A DNA stretch of 64,000 bases from Cololabis saira. Lineage: Eukaryota > Chordata > Actinopteri > Beloniformes > Belonidae. Below, piece by piece: positions 1-12,683 of this stretch. Position numbers and translations under genes: made by a program. Each line of letters begins with the position of its first letter. Within the stretch, counting starts at the first letter, position 1. A model generated the notes under the pieces. It saw only the letters and a list, made by a program, of their open reading frames with translations, was not told the origin of the DNA and ran no database searches. The DNA lies in the NCBI RefSeq assembly GCF_033807715.1, contig NC_084607.1, forward strand, positions 19,100,441 to 19,164,440, given 5' to 3'.

Positions 1-1870
1 TGATTTAACAAGTAGCTCACCCTGCAAAAGACTCATTCACGCATTCACACGGGCCAAAGAGGAATAAAAGGGAGAAAGTGAAAAATGTGTTTGTGAAGGC
101 TAGGGGTGCAGGGAAAAGAGATGTCCCAAAGCAAAAGGCATTTTGAGGAATAGCAGATTCCTTTTAGCACAGTTCGGTTTCTGTAGATCCCTATTTGACC
201 CTCTTACTTAAGTGGACTTGGAAAAAGATGAATGAGAGGGATGAAAGAAGCGGCGCATAGGAAATAATTCATTTGGTATCTTATTCTGTTTGTGAAAGAT
301 ATGGGTGATTTACAGGGGTACTTTCCATAAAGCTTCAACCTTGGAAAGTAAAACAACTTGGATCTTCCATTACTGTATGTGACAGAAAAAGGCGTGAGAA
401 AAAACGGACAAAGGCGTGAGACAGAGGTAACCTGGGCAGGGCCAGGCCACGATGGTGGGAGTAGAGGAGCCGTGCTGGTGACAGCCGAAGCCAGGCAGCA
501 GCTGATGTATGCAGGTCACAGGAAGGCTGTGTTACGTAGGCGCCACTCCCACTGGGACGTGTGTAGTGTTGACGTGATCTCAGAGATGCTTCCCTGCCTC
601 CTCCTCTGCTCCATTCTCATACATTGATCCAAGACTGTGTGGGCAGACTGCAGTGAATTTCTCTAGCTCTATCCAGACAACGTGGATGCAAATCCATAAA
701 TGGCAGGACACTTCTGGTACCAGAATGCTGGAATGGTTTGTTGAACATGTGTGAATAAATTCTTCAATCAAGTCAGGAGTGGTTACTTAAATTGTTGCAT
801 GCTCATTATTTTGCACACCACAGGCAAAGTAAAACTGAAATAGTCCTTTCCCTTTTATAATCTTATTTTTGTTCCTCTCCTCAGGGAATATGCCATTTCC
901 AGCTTGCAGCATGGAGGGAGCCTGGCCCCGGAGCACATCTTCTGTGTGACTCAGCCAGCTCTGGGTGTGCGTGTCTCCATGTTTGTGTGTGCATGAGGGT
1001 TGGTGCAGAAGGGTTTGAACACCCACGGCCCGCTGCATGAACCCAGCGCCACCTGTTGCCCAGTCTGGCACAGCCCCTGCCATCAGCACATCATCTGTGG
1101 GCTTTGGCCATCTCACATACACCCTCACATCACATTTGAGGCACTCAAATCCATTTTACTGTACTCGCTTCATCCTCTTTGGGATCGAAAAGGGGAGGAC
1201 TGAGGTTTATCAGAGCTGTCATCAGGCACAAGGTGGAGCACACTCGAGTCAGGTTGATAGCTCTTCACAGAGATAACAACAATGGACAAAACACATACAG
1301 TAAGTAAAATCATGAGTATGAAATCAGGCATCATATTGGCCCTGTTCTTAACATGTAACGTCAATCAATCAAAAACTCATGAATACACACCATGTGAAAT
1401 TATATTAAGTACATTAAATTTCCCTCTGTGACACCAAGATAAGCACTGACACACTCCGGAAGCATTGCAGGTCCACCGCATTGGCCACTAATGTTCTTTA
1501 AGACTGATTTGGAAAAAATTGCATGTATGTGTTTATTTACTGCACGTGTGATGCCCTTAAAACCTGACACCTGCAGGAAACCATGCCAACACAATACTAT
1601 TTGTTGGTATCTAGAAAAAAAATAATGTTACATCGTGTTATTTAAGATCAGGGCTATTTTTGACAGAACATCCATATGTAGCCGAGTGAAGTAGCAGGAA
1701 TTACTTGATAGTATGTACTGAGGTCGCTTTTTCTACATGTGGCGCACCACCTGCTGGCATACCTAGAAACTACAGTTGTATCACATTATTTTGGATGTGA
1801 AATGTGACTTTAGTTGAGCAACTAAATAAAATGAACAGAAAAAGTGTAATATTCAGGCACTGAAATCAAA
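1..1870. other. Intergenic DNA, no gene recognised
   Basis: Unique-looking, moderately AT-rich sequence with scattered short open frames on both strands. None has a recognisable motif, and none joins to another through plausible splice sites. No RNA gene or clear transposon end was seen. Confidence 0.5.
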
Positions 1871-2249
<379 letters not shown>

Positions 2250-2251
<2 letters not shown>

Positions 2252-2800
2252 ATTTAATAGACAACCTGGTTATATTATCTGTAATGCTGATTGACATTAT
2301 GGTAAAAGGATGCTCACACTACTTGCATCTTTTGTAAGCTGCAGACAGACGCTCTAATCAATTCTGGGTTTGTGAACACACTCAAGACATTGTTAATAAA
2401 TAAATATTGTTTATAAAATAACAACTCGGGGTAGTCTGAGACTTTTTCCTTTTATAAACTGTATTCGAGTCATTACACAAACAGAAACAATATCAAAAGC
2501 AAAGGATTAAAATATACAATGACAGCCCAATTTAAAAAAAAAGAAGCAACATTCTAAATGTAACTGCGGGTCATACACAGCTTGGCTGATGACTATCAAT
2601 TAATCAATTAGTAATTACACATGCTCAGCATTTACAACAGCAGAATTGATAAAGAATGTTGCAGCTAATAATCAGGGATACTACAACACCAGGGAATTGT
2701 TTTTCTTTCATAGTGTTCTTATTTAAGTTACGTGTCTCATGTATTCCTACCTGTTGCTAAGCTTATAGACTAGTAGATCTCAGTGTAACCTGCTCAGTGG
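2250..2800. other. TEDC2 3' flank or 3' UTR
   Basis: This stretch follows the TEDC2 stop codon on the minus strand and probably includes its 3' UTR. I found no canonical AATAAA on that strand, so the transcript end is not placed. No other feature was seen. Confidence 0.4.
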
Positions 2801-5800
2801 TCATTCTGGTTCCGAGTCCAGAACAATGGCCGGGAAGCGCTCCCCTCCTTCCCCCAGCAGGGAATACACATCTCTCAGCACACTGGGACTGAAACGTCCA
2901 GGTCCAGGTAGCATGGATGAAAACTGAGGGGACAGACTCTCCAATAGAACCTAGTGCAAAACAGACGAGATTGTCAGCAAATAACATTGAAGTACTAGCG
3001 TTTGCATTTCATCAGCAAATTTTTGAATCTGACAAACTCCTTCCAGGTGCTTCAAGAAGACAGTTCTTACCTGTTCGAGGTAAATCTCCTGCTGCAGTAG
3101 AGCCACACTCATCCGCAGCCTCTCCAACTCTTTGAGCTCTGCTTCTGTTGTATAGGTTACGGTCAGGGGCAAAGGTGAAGTTACCTCATCTCCAGACACA
3201 TCGTTTGTCCCAGCGGGGCAAAGACGGCCTCCTTCCGGCCTCCATCGATCCCATGCTTTCCACTCTGACGGAAAATATGGTTATTTTTAGAGCGCGAGCA
3301 ACCGTACCCCAAAACGTTTTTCTGCTCTGTTGCCTAAGCTTTAAATAGCTGGGTCCTCGTCTAGCCACGTCAGAAGAAATGGCTTTAAAGCCCCGCTGTC
3401 ACAGGGAGGGCATCTGATGAGGCCAAGGAAAGTACTGATCCAGCAGTGAGGTTTCACTGCAGCTCTGTTTTCATTTTCCACATGCCAAAATTGAGAGGCT
3501 TGTTAGCTCGTTAGCACGATACAACCATCATGACAATTTTTCAAACGTTATTAAAATGTAATTAATGGAAAAAAAAAAAACGCTGTGAAGTAAAAAAAAC
3601 AAACAAAAAAAACATAGCCTTGGCTGTGAGATGATTGTTTGGCTGCATATTTTGGTGTGTGGGCTTACATATTAATGAAAACCTCATTCTCACACTGGCT
3701 TTGGCAGCATACTTGTTGTGCAATTGAAATCTAACTCGTAGATATTAACAAATGTCCCTCTGTGAAGGTGACTAGACCATTTGATAGGAGTAAGTGGAAA
3801 ATCTGTGAGCATTTATGGGAACTGTAATGAGGTGGATAATGGAAATTGGACCCTGAACAACAACATACAGTTGGTACTAATTTTGTGATACTTACACATG
3901 TAAATTTAAAAAACTCTGGTTGAAAATGAGTTAAAAAATCTCCAAAACTGTTCTTTTTATTAGAAGAGAATGTGCTGTGTAATTGTTGTGTATCAAATAA
4001 AAAACTTACCTTGTTTCACATGATCTGCAAAGAACCGGAGCTCTGATGACTCCAACTGCAACTTTTCAATAAGCAGACAAGAGTCTTTGTTTTTCTGCCT
4101 TCCAGCTGTACAGAGCCACATAAACATGAATTATTGCCATTGCTTTTTTTAGTTGCTATAAGCTCCTAATACTTGTAACAATTATAGAAAAATCTAAACT
4201 GTCCAGGATGCTGAGTCTTTCTGGCAAAGATAAGCCTAAACACTTACATAAACACTTGATTTATCTAAATAGCAAGCTAAAAATCTCTCATGGAGCCACT
4301 TCCTGCCAACTCTTATGCAGTTTCCCACGACTACAACGTTTTATCTCCCACATAATTGTGTCATCAGTTTACATCACTTCTACCGATTTCCAAACTTCTA
4401 ATTTTGAACTTTTGCTTGAAAAAAAAAATTCTGCTCGGGCGTTTTACCCGGGGCTGTGTTCATTTCTGGTGCCTGCTTGGCAAGAAACGCCTCTGCTCGG
4501 TAGTGCTGTGCGAGCTTGAGCCCTTTGTGAGTCAGTCTGTCCATCAGGGCCCTGGTCTGATCTGGACTACCACATGGCCAATCCTTGGGAAACTAGAGAG
4601 GGTCAGAGGAGCACGATAAAGGAAGACACACTGGGTGGAGACTTTTCTCAGCAATGAAAGTGTGTTAATCAAATGGAAAGAGAAAAAAAAACAATGCTAA
4701 TTTGCTATCATACAATATAATTCCAACCTCGAGGTTACAAAGTGTGGAAAATATCTCCGATATCACTTGACCTGCTTTGGCTTCACTAGAAAAAAGGAAG
4801 GATACCATAGCTCTCATTCTCTCCATGAAGTGACTCCTCCCGGGCACCGGTTTCCTTTGTAGTGCACTCACTTTTTCCCACAACCTAAAGATCACAAAGA
4901 AAATGAAACTTTGTGACAAAACAAAAACTGTGAAATTGGGAATTATTTTTTCTATATAATCAAAAGTCTAATTTTAGCAACCTGTTTTGTTTCCTCCTTA
5001 AAGATTTCCATTTTGTTGCTTGGTCAGACTGCAGCCTGTCAAGAGGGAAAGTTGAAAGAAAGGAGAGAAATTTAACCTTTTTTCACTCCTTTTATGTAAA
5101 AATGACAAAGCGTGATTATTGTCTCAACCCACTGGATTAAAACATATCCACTCATATATATATATATATATATATATATGCTTTAGGTTCTTACCAACAT
5201 GGTATTACCCATTAATATATATGCAGACAAGGAAAAAAAAACACAAAAAAAACATACCCACTCTGTAGAAGTAAATTACTCGCTACAGGCCCATCTGTGT
5301 GCGAACAAGACACTGATGCAGCCTTGGTTGGGTCATTGTCTCTCCCCATGTTGCTGCTGACTGTCTTGTTTTTGGAGAGTGAGCTTGTGATTTGTTCTGG
5401 TGAAGCAGATGCCGAGACAACCTGTTGCCGTTTCTTGGAGGCCTGGTGATGCACAGCCTGAATCGATGATGAGGAATGGTTTCGGATTCCATTTTTATTA
5501 TATCTTCCTTTGGATTCTATTGGTTTGTGACTCGTTGAATGTGTTGAACTCAGGGTAGAGCAAGCTGACAACCCAGATGGTTTGAACCCTTTTCTACCGA
5601 GGCCGGTAGATTTAGAGATTGGTTTGAGTGTTTTTTTGCTTCCTTTCGGTGCTGTAGAGGAATTCAGACCATCCATGTTTTCGTCTTTTTCTTTATGAGC
5701 TCCAGATAGATTGTTTCTCTGAGCGTCTCTTGCAGAAAGCTCCGTGCCGGTCCGAACCATAAGGGCTTTTTGCAGTGCTTGCTCAAGCAGTTCCATATCT

Positions 5801-7115
5801 TCATTCTCCGTTGGTGAGGCATCTGTATCTGAACACAGTATCATGCAGACAGGAAGATTTAGTTTAGCATATTCAGATATTGATATACTGATATTCACGT
5901 TGTTGTACTTTTCAAGTATGTTAAGTTGAATAATCTTTTTTGCAATAGAGACAAGCCTGTCAATATAGTTTTCCTAATGTACGCACAGTGACACTTCATT
6001 GACAACCTTTTTTAGGAGAGAATTTGAGAATCTATTCTATTTCCTATATGAATCAAAAGTAAAATAAAAAACCTTACTTACACAGTATATCACTTACCAC
6101 TACTTCAGATAACTTTTTTATATTTACCAAGAAAGATTACAAATGAAAATGAGCTTATAAAAAGGTTTTCATTGCTTGATATGGCAACATTTCTTCTGAT
6201 AAATAAAACAAAAATGTTTTTCTCCCCCAATTACCTGCTGCAGCAACATCTCCTGATTCCGACTGCTCCAAAGGCTGCAGTGTTCTGATGGAAAAACAGC
6301 TTTGTGTGACAACATGCTCAAATAATTAAGACTGAAAGAGTACATTGGTAAGTCATAGTTCAATCACAATTATTTAAAGAATTCATATAACTCGTTGTTA
6401 GCTATTGTATTTACAAAAAAAATTGCATTTATTAATTCCATGTCATAATTAACCTTATTTCAGTCCTAAGACATCTGAAATTTATATTTCAGGAAGGGAG
6501 GGAAATGTTGCTCAAAAAAAGTATCAATGTTAAATAGAGAGTGAATCTACTAATACTCTTCATTGCAATACTTTGGGATAACCAATATAGATGTTGCTAA
6601 TATTTATCAATTGACACTTCAGAAATGACTAATAAAGTACATTACACCACGAACAGAAAGCCTATAATTCAATATTAAGAAGGAGAAAAGGCACTGCTGG
6701 GATTCGAACCCAGGATCTCCTGTTTACTAGACAGGCGCTTTAACCAACTAAGCCACAGCGCCAGTTGCCACAGGCGGCCCCCGGATGTCAACTTATACGT
6801 ACACTTTAGAAACACTTTAGAAACACTTTAGAAACCTTTATAAAGTATAACAATGTTGTCCACTTTGTTTGACCTATCAAGGAATACGTCTTAAAGTTTA
6901 TGAAGCGCAATCGAATGGTTTTCACAGCAGAGATCAAACATGTTCACCAACACACCTGAAACAAACAACTTATAACATATTTGGATATAGATATGGAAAA
7001 TCGATACTTACAAGTGGTGCAGGATTTCTTTGTAGAGCTGAATACTGACATCGAGCTGGGCTTGTTCAGTTTTGTACGATTTAATAGCTTGCTCAACAGT
7101 GGAAAGTAACGACAT
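2801..7115 (-). CDS. TEDC2: Tubulin epsilon and delta complex protein 2 (TEDC2)
   Basis: TEDC2 (human C16orf59) works with TEDC1, delta-tubulin and epsilon-tubulin to stabilise centriolar triplet microtubules. Coding exons, 5' to 3' on the minus strand: 7115-7012, 6331-6235, a possible mini-exon 6112-6082, 5828-5258, 5035-4982, 4884-4806, 4592-4448, 4105-4010, 3264-3071 and 2923-2801. With the mini-exon the model is 1,494 nt, or 497 aa. Two blocks match the human protein. In exon 3, ELLEQALQKALMVRTG resembles human ELEFLTQALEKAVRVRRG. Near the C terminus, ELKELERLRMSVALLQQEIY resembles human ELQTLAALKLRVAVLDQQIH. The C-terminal VYSLLGEGGERFPAIVLDSE resembles human VHSLLCEGGARVLTILRDEP. The middle of exon 3 is Ser/Lys-rich low-complexity sequence and is probably disordered. 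All firm junctions are GT-AG and in phase except exon 2 to exon 3, which needs the mini-exon. Confidence 0.85.
5154..5179. repeat. (TA)n microsatellite in a TEDC2 intron
   Basis: A perfect TA run of about 26 bp between the exons at 5258-5828 and 4982-5035. Confidence 0.9.
6082..6112 (-). other. TEDC2: Candidate 31-nt TEDC2 mini-exon
   Basis: Exon 2 (6331-6235) ends in phase 0, but exon 3 (5828-5258) is in frame only if the preceding exon supplies one extra base. A 31-nt exon here restores the frame. It would encode LSEVVVSDIL and has a strong donor (GTAAGTAAGG). Its acceptor has a weak pyrimidine tract. This is an inference from phase arithmetic, not from homology. Confidence 0.4.
6686..6689 (-). 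terminator. RNA polymerase III T-run terminator of tRNA-Thr
   Basis: Four T residues on the minus strand directly follow the acceptor stem; the first doubles as the discriminator base. Confidence 0.7.
6689..6762 (-). tRNA. tRNA-Thr (anticodon AGT)
   Basis: The minus strand folds into a complete cloverleaf. The acceptor GGCGCTG pairs with CAGTGCC (one G-T pair). The D stem is GCTT/AAGC. The anticodon stem CCTGT/ACAGG encloses CTAGTAA, so the anticodon is AGT, expected to be read as IGU. The T arm is CTGGG-TTCGAAT-CCCAG, which includes the B box GGTTCGAATCC. The discriminator is T, as in other animal tRNA-Thr(AGU) genes. A TTTT pol III terminator begins at the discriminator (6689-6686). There is no intron. 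The gene lies in TEDC2 intron 1 on the same strand, with its own internal promoter. Confidence 0.95.
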
Positions 7116-9309
7116 GCCTGAACTTTGCCTTTTGTGGTGCTCTAACCTTTCTCCAGAAATACCGCAAATGAAGAAGTTTTCGGTTTTTTTTTTTTATCTG
7201 AGTTTCAACAACTAATCCACGATAGGATGAGGGTTTATCGTATTACATTACACCGCATAACACCTTTTCTGACAGCGTGCAACAAACTGCAGCCTGACGT
7301 CTCCAATTTCCGTACAACCCGCGAACTCAACTCACACTGAACGGATGCGGAAGCGACATTCCTCCTCAAAAGTGATAAAAGGGTCAGTAAATCCACACGC
7401 ATATTTTCCATTTATTTCAATTTAATCACTGCGATGACATGTGTATATGATATCTTATGTGAGCAAAAATCTAGCATGTTATATGTTATAAAATACCAAA
7501 GCACATTGATAAACCTGTTATCATTTAGATGGCATGAAAAAAGGTTGTTCTCGCGAGAGTAGTCATGGCAACCAGCGATGCTGTTTCCCTCGGCGTGTGC
7601 AATTCATGGTGCAATTTTACCATTTCTGAGGTTGAATGTTCCACATTTCCATCAAAAAAGTAAAGATGTAACTAAAGTTTATCTATATAGCAACTTTCAT
7701 GGATACAAGTCATGAAGTGCTTTACATTAAAATGCAGTATGTGATGAAAGTCGTATTGTACTTCACAAAAAATAATATTAAATATATTAAACATATTTGT
7801 AGTATTTAAAAAATAATAAAGTGAAAAAAACATGACGTCCGTTGAGTTTATAATTTAACAGTTGTAAGTCTGGTTTGCTGACAAGTATTTTGATTATGAG
7901 GAGGGGTCTCTCCAAAGGCAAGTTTAAAGAGTGAGGTGAGGAGTAATTTAAATAATCTGAATTCTCCTCAGACCACTGCATAATATCTACTACATACTGA
8001 AAATTAAAGGTAAACACATATACTTTACCACCCAGCATGTCTCTGTCTTTCTACAGGCATGCAAAATTTGAGCTGCATCATCTTAGTGGTGATAGAGTAC
8101 TGAAATAAAGTACAGACTAAAAATGAAAGCCTATCCAGGTCCCCACATGTGCAGGCAGACACTTAAGCACATGCACTTAAAAAAAAAAACTAGCTATGCT
8201 GCTCAAATTTCAAAACCAAGTATAAGAGTAATACAACATAAATCTTTGGTTAAAAAATGATTCATAAAAAAAACATTTAGATAGTATTTTGTAAATGTTG
8301 CTTTTATAAATGCCAAATAAAGGCTTCGCTTTCACTGACATTTTAATTTATAAGTTCATAGAAGCAGTATCCAAGAGTTGATGAAGTGTGGGCTCATGGT
8401 GACAGCTTGTTGCCCCAGTGGAGCAAAGTGAATCATCTTGTTGGCTCATCTTTCCCCCACCACCCTCCTGTAGTGGAGTAGCTGCTAGCAGATCGATGGG
8501 GGAGGCATTCAGCTGCCCCGCTAACAGAGCATCTGACACTAAAGCCGGCTTCCAGACTGATATCAGGCTCACACACACACACACGCGCACACACACACAC
8601 ATGCAAAACACAAGCAGGATTTCAAATATATCCTGCATATCACAAATGTGTTCAACAGGAAGCAACCACATTGTACATAATTCATAACCATGCATCCATT
8701 AAACAACCATAAAAACATTTTGTGACATAGATCTGTTACTGGCACGGTGGTGCCTGACAACTTGTTTTGTGGGAATGAGAGACCAGCTATTTTTAGTTCT
8801 TCTATGAAATGAAAACTAACATTTTGGAATCTTTTTCTAAGTTTTTCTAAATTATACGTTTTTTTTTTTCCTAATCACACCGTGAAGATGATGGCCTTCA
8901 CCTATATTTTCACTTTTACAAATCGTTTACCTGCAGTTTATTTCTCTTGCTGTTTCACTTTCTTTAATATCAAGTTTTGCCTTGGATTCATATGTCAAAC
9001 TGTAATCTCATTCTTCCTATTCTTCCTTAGATGTATGTATGTGTATGGATCGCTTTGAAAGAGTTTTTAAGAGCCAGAATCATAAAACTGCACGATGATG
9101 TTTTGAGTTTAATTAGACAATGTTTAATTCAGAAGCCTCTTGTTCACAGCACAAGCAAGGCAATCAACATTTTATAGCACTGAATCAGGTTATATTGTGC
9201 TCAGGCAGTTTCATAAAAGAAGGAAAGTAAGTGATGTTAGGAACAAGTAAAATGATCTGTTGGCACTCCAGTAATTGCTATTACAAGAATCATTACTGTT
9301 TTTTTTATA
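7116..9309. other. TEDC2-HMOX2 intergenic DNA, left part
   Basis: Apart from the promoter-like motif pair near 7550 and a short interrupted CA/CG repeat at 8572-8600, the sequence is AT-rich and carries no coding or RNA signature that I recognise. The few open frames lack homology and codon structure. Confidence 0.5.
7549..7572. promoter_or_regulatory. Candidate TEDC2 promoter: TCTCGCGAGA and RFX-like half-site
   Basis: TCTCGCGAGA at 7549-7558 is the palindrome recognised by BANP (earlier linked to ZBTB33/Kaiso) at CpG promoters of essential genes. Four bases on, GTCATGGCAAC (7562-7572) resembles half of an RFX X-box. The pair lies about 435 bp upstream of the TEDC2 start codon. RFX input would fit a centriole gene. 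The distance is long unless the first exon has a long 5' UTR, so assignment is uncertain. Confidence 0.45.
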
Positions 9310-10975
9310 CATTACAGTCAGTTCAGCCTGCCCTTATGATGATGGAGAGGAGAGGCTAGTGCTCACCCATCGTCGTCCTCTGGTGAGCCGGTCTTTGGGC
9401 CCACTTCAGTTCGCCTACCAGCCAGGCATCAGAGTTGAGGATGCTGCCATCTTCCTCCTTAATAGGGCTCTTTCACACCTGGACAGGGTGGGGAGAACTG
9501 TAACAATCATGTTTTTTTTTTTATTTCTTTAGTGCTTTTTTTTGTATATATGTCTTTATTGAGGGCATTAAAAAAAAGAAATACGATTTACAATAACAAT
9601 ATAATTATCAATATTATCAATATTTTTTCTGGAGTACTATATGATCCAAGTTCATTGATCCACTGTTTGGGTGCTGGGGGGTTTTCTGATTTCCAGTTTT
9701 TTAAAATACAATTTTTTGCCGCGGTGCCTGCAAGCAGAATGAAATACTTTTTATGATAAGTCATATTTAATGAACTAATATCTCCCAGTATCCAGACTTT
9801 AGGATCAAGAATATGGGATTATAAAATGTCAGAAATTGTTTTGATCACGTATTTCCAGAAAGCATCTATTCTTTAGTGCTTTTAACACTATCCAAGTTAA
9901 TATGTTGGCACATATTGAGGTGGACAAACATTTCTCTAGCTGGATACTGGACTAGCTCACAAACCAACCACAGTACGTAAGGCCTCGTGACTGTGAGTCT
10001 GACATGGCTGTCTGCAACACGAGGGCCCTGCAGGGAATGGTTTTGCCCCAATTCCTCTTCACTGTTTACACTGCAGACTTCACATTCAGCTCAGGATCCT
10101 GTCACCTGCAGAGGTTCTCTGACAACTCTGCCATTGTTCGCCTGATCACAGATGACGATGACAGAAAGTACAGAAAACTGAATCCAGGACTTTGTGGAAA
10201 GGTGCCAGCAGAGCTGCCTCCAGATCAAACCGGGAAAAAGCAAAGAGCTTGTGGTAGATTTCACTAATTTTCTCCAACTACACCAGTGAAAATTTTAGGA
10301 AAAGACATTAAAAAAGTAGACTTACAAATACCTGGGTGTTCGCTTAAACAATAAACTGGACAGATCATGTAACACAAAGGCTCTGTACAAGGACAGAGCA
10401 GACTCTTTTTGCTAAGGAGACTAAAGTCTTCTGTAGGGCAGAGAGCGATATTATGACCTTTTATGACCCTATGGCGTCCTCAACCATCTTTTATGGAGTG
10501 GTTTGCTGGTGCAGCAGCATCTTATCTGGAGACAGAAAAAGACAGATAAGTTCATGAGGAAGGCCAGCTTAGTTCTGGGGACACCTCTGAACTGTGCAGG
10601 AGGTGGGAGAAAGGAGGATGGTAACCTACCCAAACTATCATCCTTGCTGGAGAACAACTCCCACCCTATGACGCAGTGTCATGCTTGAGCAGCTCCTTCA
10701 GTGACAAACTGTTACATCCTAAGTATCTGAAGGAATTATACGGAAGGGCTTTTTCTTACTGCTGTAATCAGACTTTACAATCAGTCTGCTCCCAGTAAAC
10801 CATTGGTGACATAAGGCACTTGTCCTGAATATTTAACTGTGCAATACAACATTTCCTACAGTGCCATAGTTACTTTGTATGATTGTGTAAATATTTATAT
10901 TTTTGATAGATGTCTTTGGTGCTGTAACATGGAAATTTCTCCAATGTGAGACGAATAAAGGTTTATCTTATCTCA
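9310..10975 (+). mobile_element. Decayed L2-like non-LTR retrotransposon (LINE), 3' half
   Basis: The plus-strand translation shows reverse-transcriptase blocks typical of fish L2-type LINEs: LQFAYQPGIRVEDAAIFLLN at 9404-9463, then ALQGMVLPQFLFTVYTADF, then CHLQRFSDNSAIVR, where the catalytic DD motif is damaged to DN. Stop codons and frameshifts break the frame. The 3' end at about 10,955-10,975 has an AATAAAGGTTTATCTTATCT tail like other L2 elements. It is 5' truncated and interrupted at 9,540-9,868 by another retroelement. Confidence 0.8.
9540..9868 (-). mobile_element. Retroelement fragment inserted in the L2-like LINE
   Basis: A perfect 15-bp direct repeat, TTCTTTAGTGCTTTT, lies at 9525-9539 and 9869-9883. 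Between the copies is about 329 bp that starts with a T run on the plus strand. Read on the minus strand it ends in AATAAAGACATATATAC plus poly-A, as expected for a 5'-truncated, target-primed insertion. The family is not certain; it resembles the 3' end of an L1-type element. Confidence 0.75.
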
Positions 10976-12683
10976 CATATTTTTAGTTAGTAAAGGAGAT
11001 ATTGATGGCATTCTGTTGAAACTATTATAATTATACAGTATATTATGTTATGATCACTTTGAAAGATTTTCAAAGTGTCCATTTTTTCTGAGCTCGCATC
11101 AGCACTGACATTCAGTAAACAGAGCTTTTCCCCGAAATACTCAGAATAACTTTTTCCAAAGCAATCACTTTATTGTATATTATTTTTATTAATATAATTA
11201 CTAAATGAATATAAAATAAGCAGTATCAATATTGTTTAACGGCTGTTTTTCTAGTACTTGTGATAGTTGTAATCTCACAGCTGTACGGAACTACAACGTG
11301 TTAGTTTAAGAACTACAACGTTACGTATGGAACATGTGCCTCAGCTGTCATGGCCGGGTAGAAACGGGTACGCGAACTACTGTTCCGCATGACCTTATAC
11401 CGAGATTGTTCTGTTTATCGTCACAGTGAAGGTTTGTTGTGGTTTACAGTTTATGCAGCTGTTATCTTCTAATCAGCAAAAAGAAGTGAATTTTATCAGT
11501 GAATTAACTCGACGACTCTGTGGTGTGTCAGACACTGCTTGTCGAATCTTAAACGAGTTTGTTGTTCTTCTAGCTACATGCAGTGCTACATTATGTAGCT
11601 TTTAGCAGACGCAGCTAGCTCCAGTGAGTAAAGTTGTCTAAATGATGCAACCACTAAGTTAAGAGGGCTGTATGCTTTTATCAGTGGCGTTCATGCATCG
11701 TTCAAAGGGCAAACCAGATTGTGATTTGTGATCAGAGTCATTTGTGGTTAGATTGAAGAACTACAGTCAGAGAAATGACTTTGTTAAGTCCTTAACAAGG
11801 ATGTGTTGACTTAGTTATTCTTGGAGACGCATAGTAAACGCTGGAAGGCCTGTGTTGTGTCTGTATCCGCTGCTTTTTGTTGGACCATTCTGACGCAGTT
11901 GACGCTTGTTGTTAAAGGCTGCCTTTGTAAAAACGTCCAGACCTCACCAGAATAATTATCAGCTTTCACTTTTAAATCTTGCTTTCTTGTCAACTGAATC
12001 GGAAAGTGACTGTCGTCTTTTTTTTCATTTTTATTTTCACAACAGTGAGGAGTAGTAGGTGATATTTGCGTCTCCTGTCTTCTACTCGGGTCTCTGTTGC
12101 TTCTGGGGTGAGATTAAGTAAATTCAATTATTGCATGTACATTGTTTACCTGTCTTTTAATGGACATTATCAGTCGTAAAGATGTGCTTTAAGTAGCTCT
12201 GATGTTGTCATTATTTGAGTGTTTGTGGTTGGATGGTACATAGAACATTGTCATCAGTCTTCATTTAATGTTTTTGGATCAAATGACTAATTTATTGAAA
12301 TGTGTAGTCTAAAGCCTGTTGTTTTGCATTATCGTAGTACTCTGAGTTGTAGTCAATACTGTGATGTATCGCATGCCTGTTGTTCTCGTGTGCTATTATT
12401 TTTCTATTCAATAACACAATTGAACAGAGCTCTAGAAACATAGTAACCACCACTGCCTTACAATGGTATTGTATATTTTGTACAGCAGTTATGCAGTAAA
12501 GATGACAAAAGATAGTTAAGCATATACATTTTGGTAAAAATTGTACAAGACAATTCTTCAAAATGTGGAATATGATGAAACTTAAATATGATGGCTCCCT
12601 TATGATTAAGTTAATTCTCTTACTGATATAATGCTTTGTACACATTCTAGTGTGAACTTGGGCCAGGAAAGGTCACGTCACAA
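10976..12683. other. 5' region of HMOX2
   Basis: This stretch should contain the HMOX2 promoter and any noncoding first exon. The acceptor TTCTAG at 12,645-12,650 starts the exon that holds the start codon, so a 5' UTR exon must lie upstream. I could not place it. No repeat or coding signal was recognised. Confidence 0.4.

Noticed and set aside
2951..3070. Extension of the TEDC2 exon 8 frame past 3071
   Set aside because: It reads through a good GTAAGA donor. The exon at 2923-2801 matches the human C terminus and joins in phase.
12292..12645. 117-codon minus-strand frame before HMOX2
   Set aside because: AT-rich, no homology, no splice links; it lies in the HMOX2 5' intron region.
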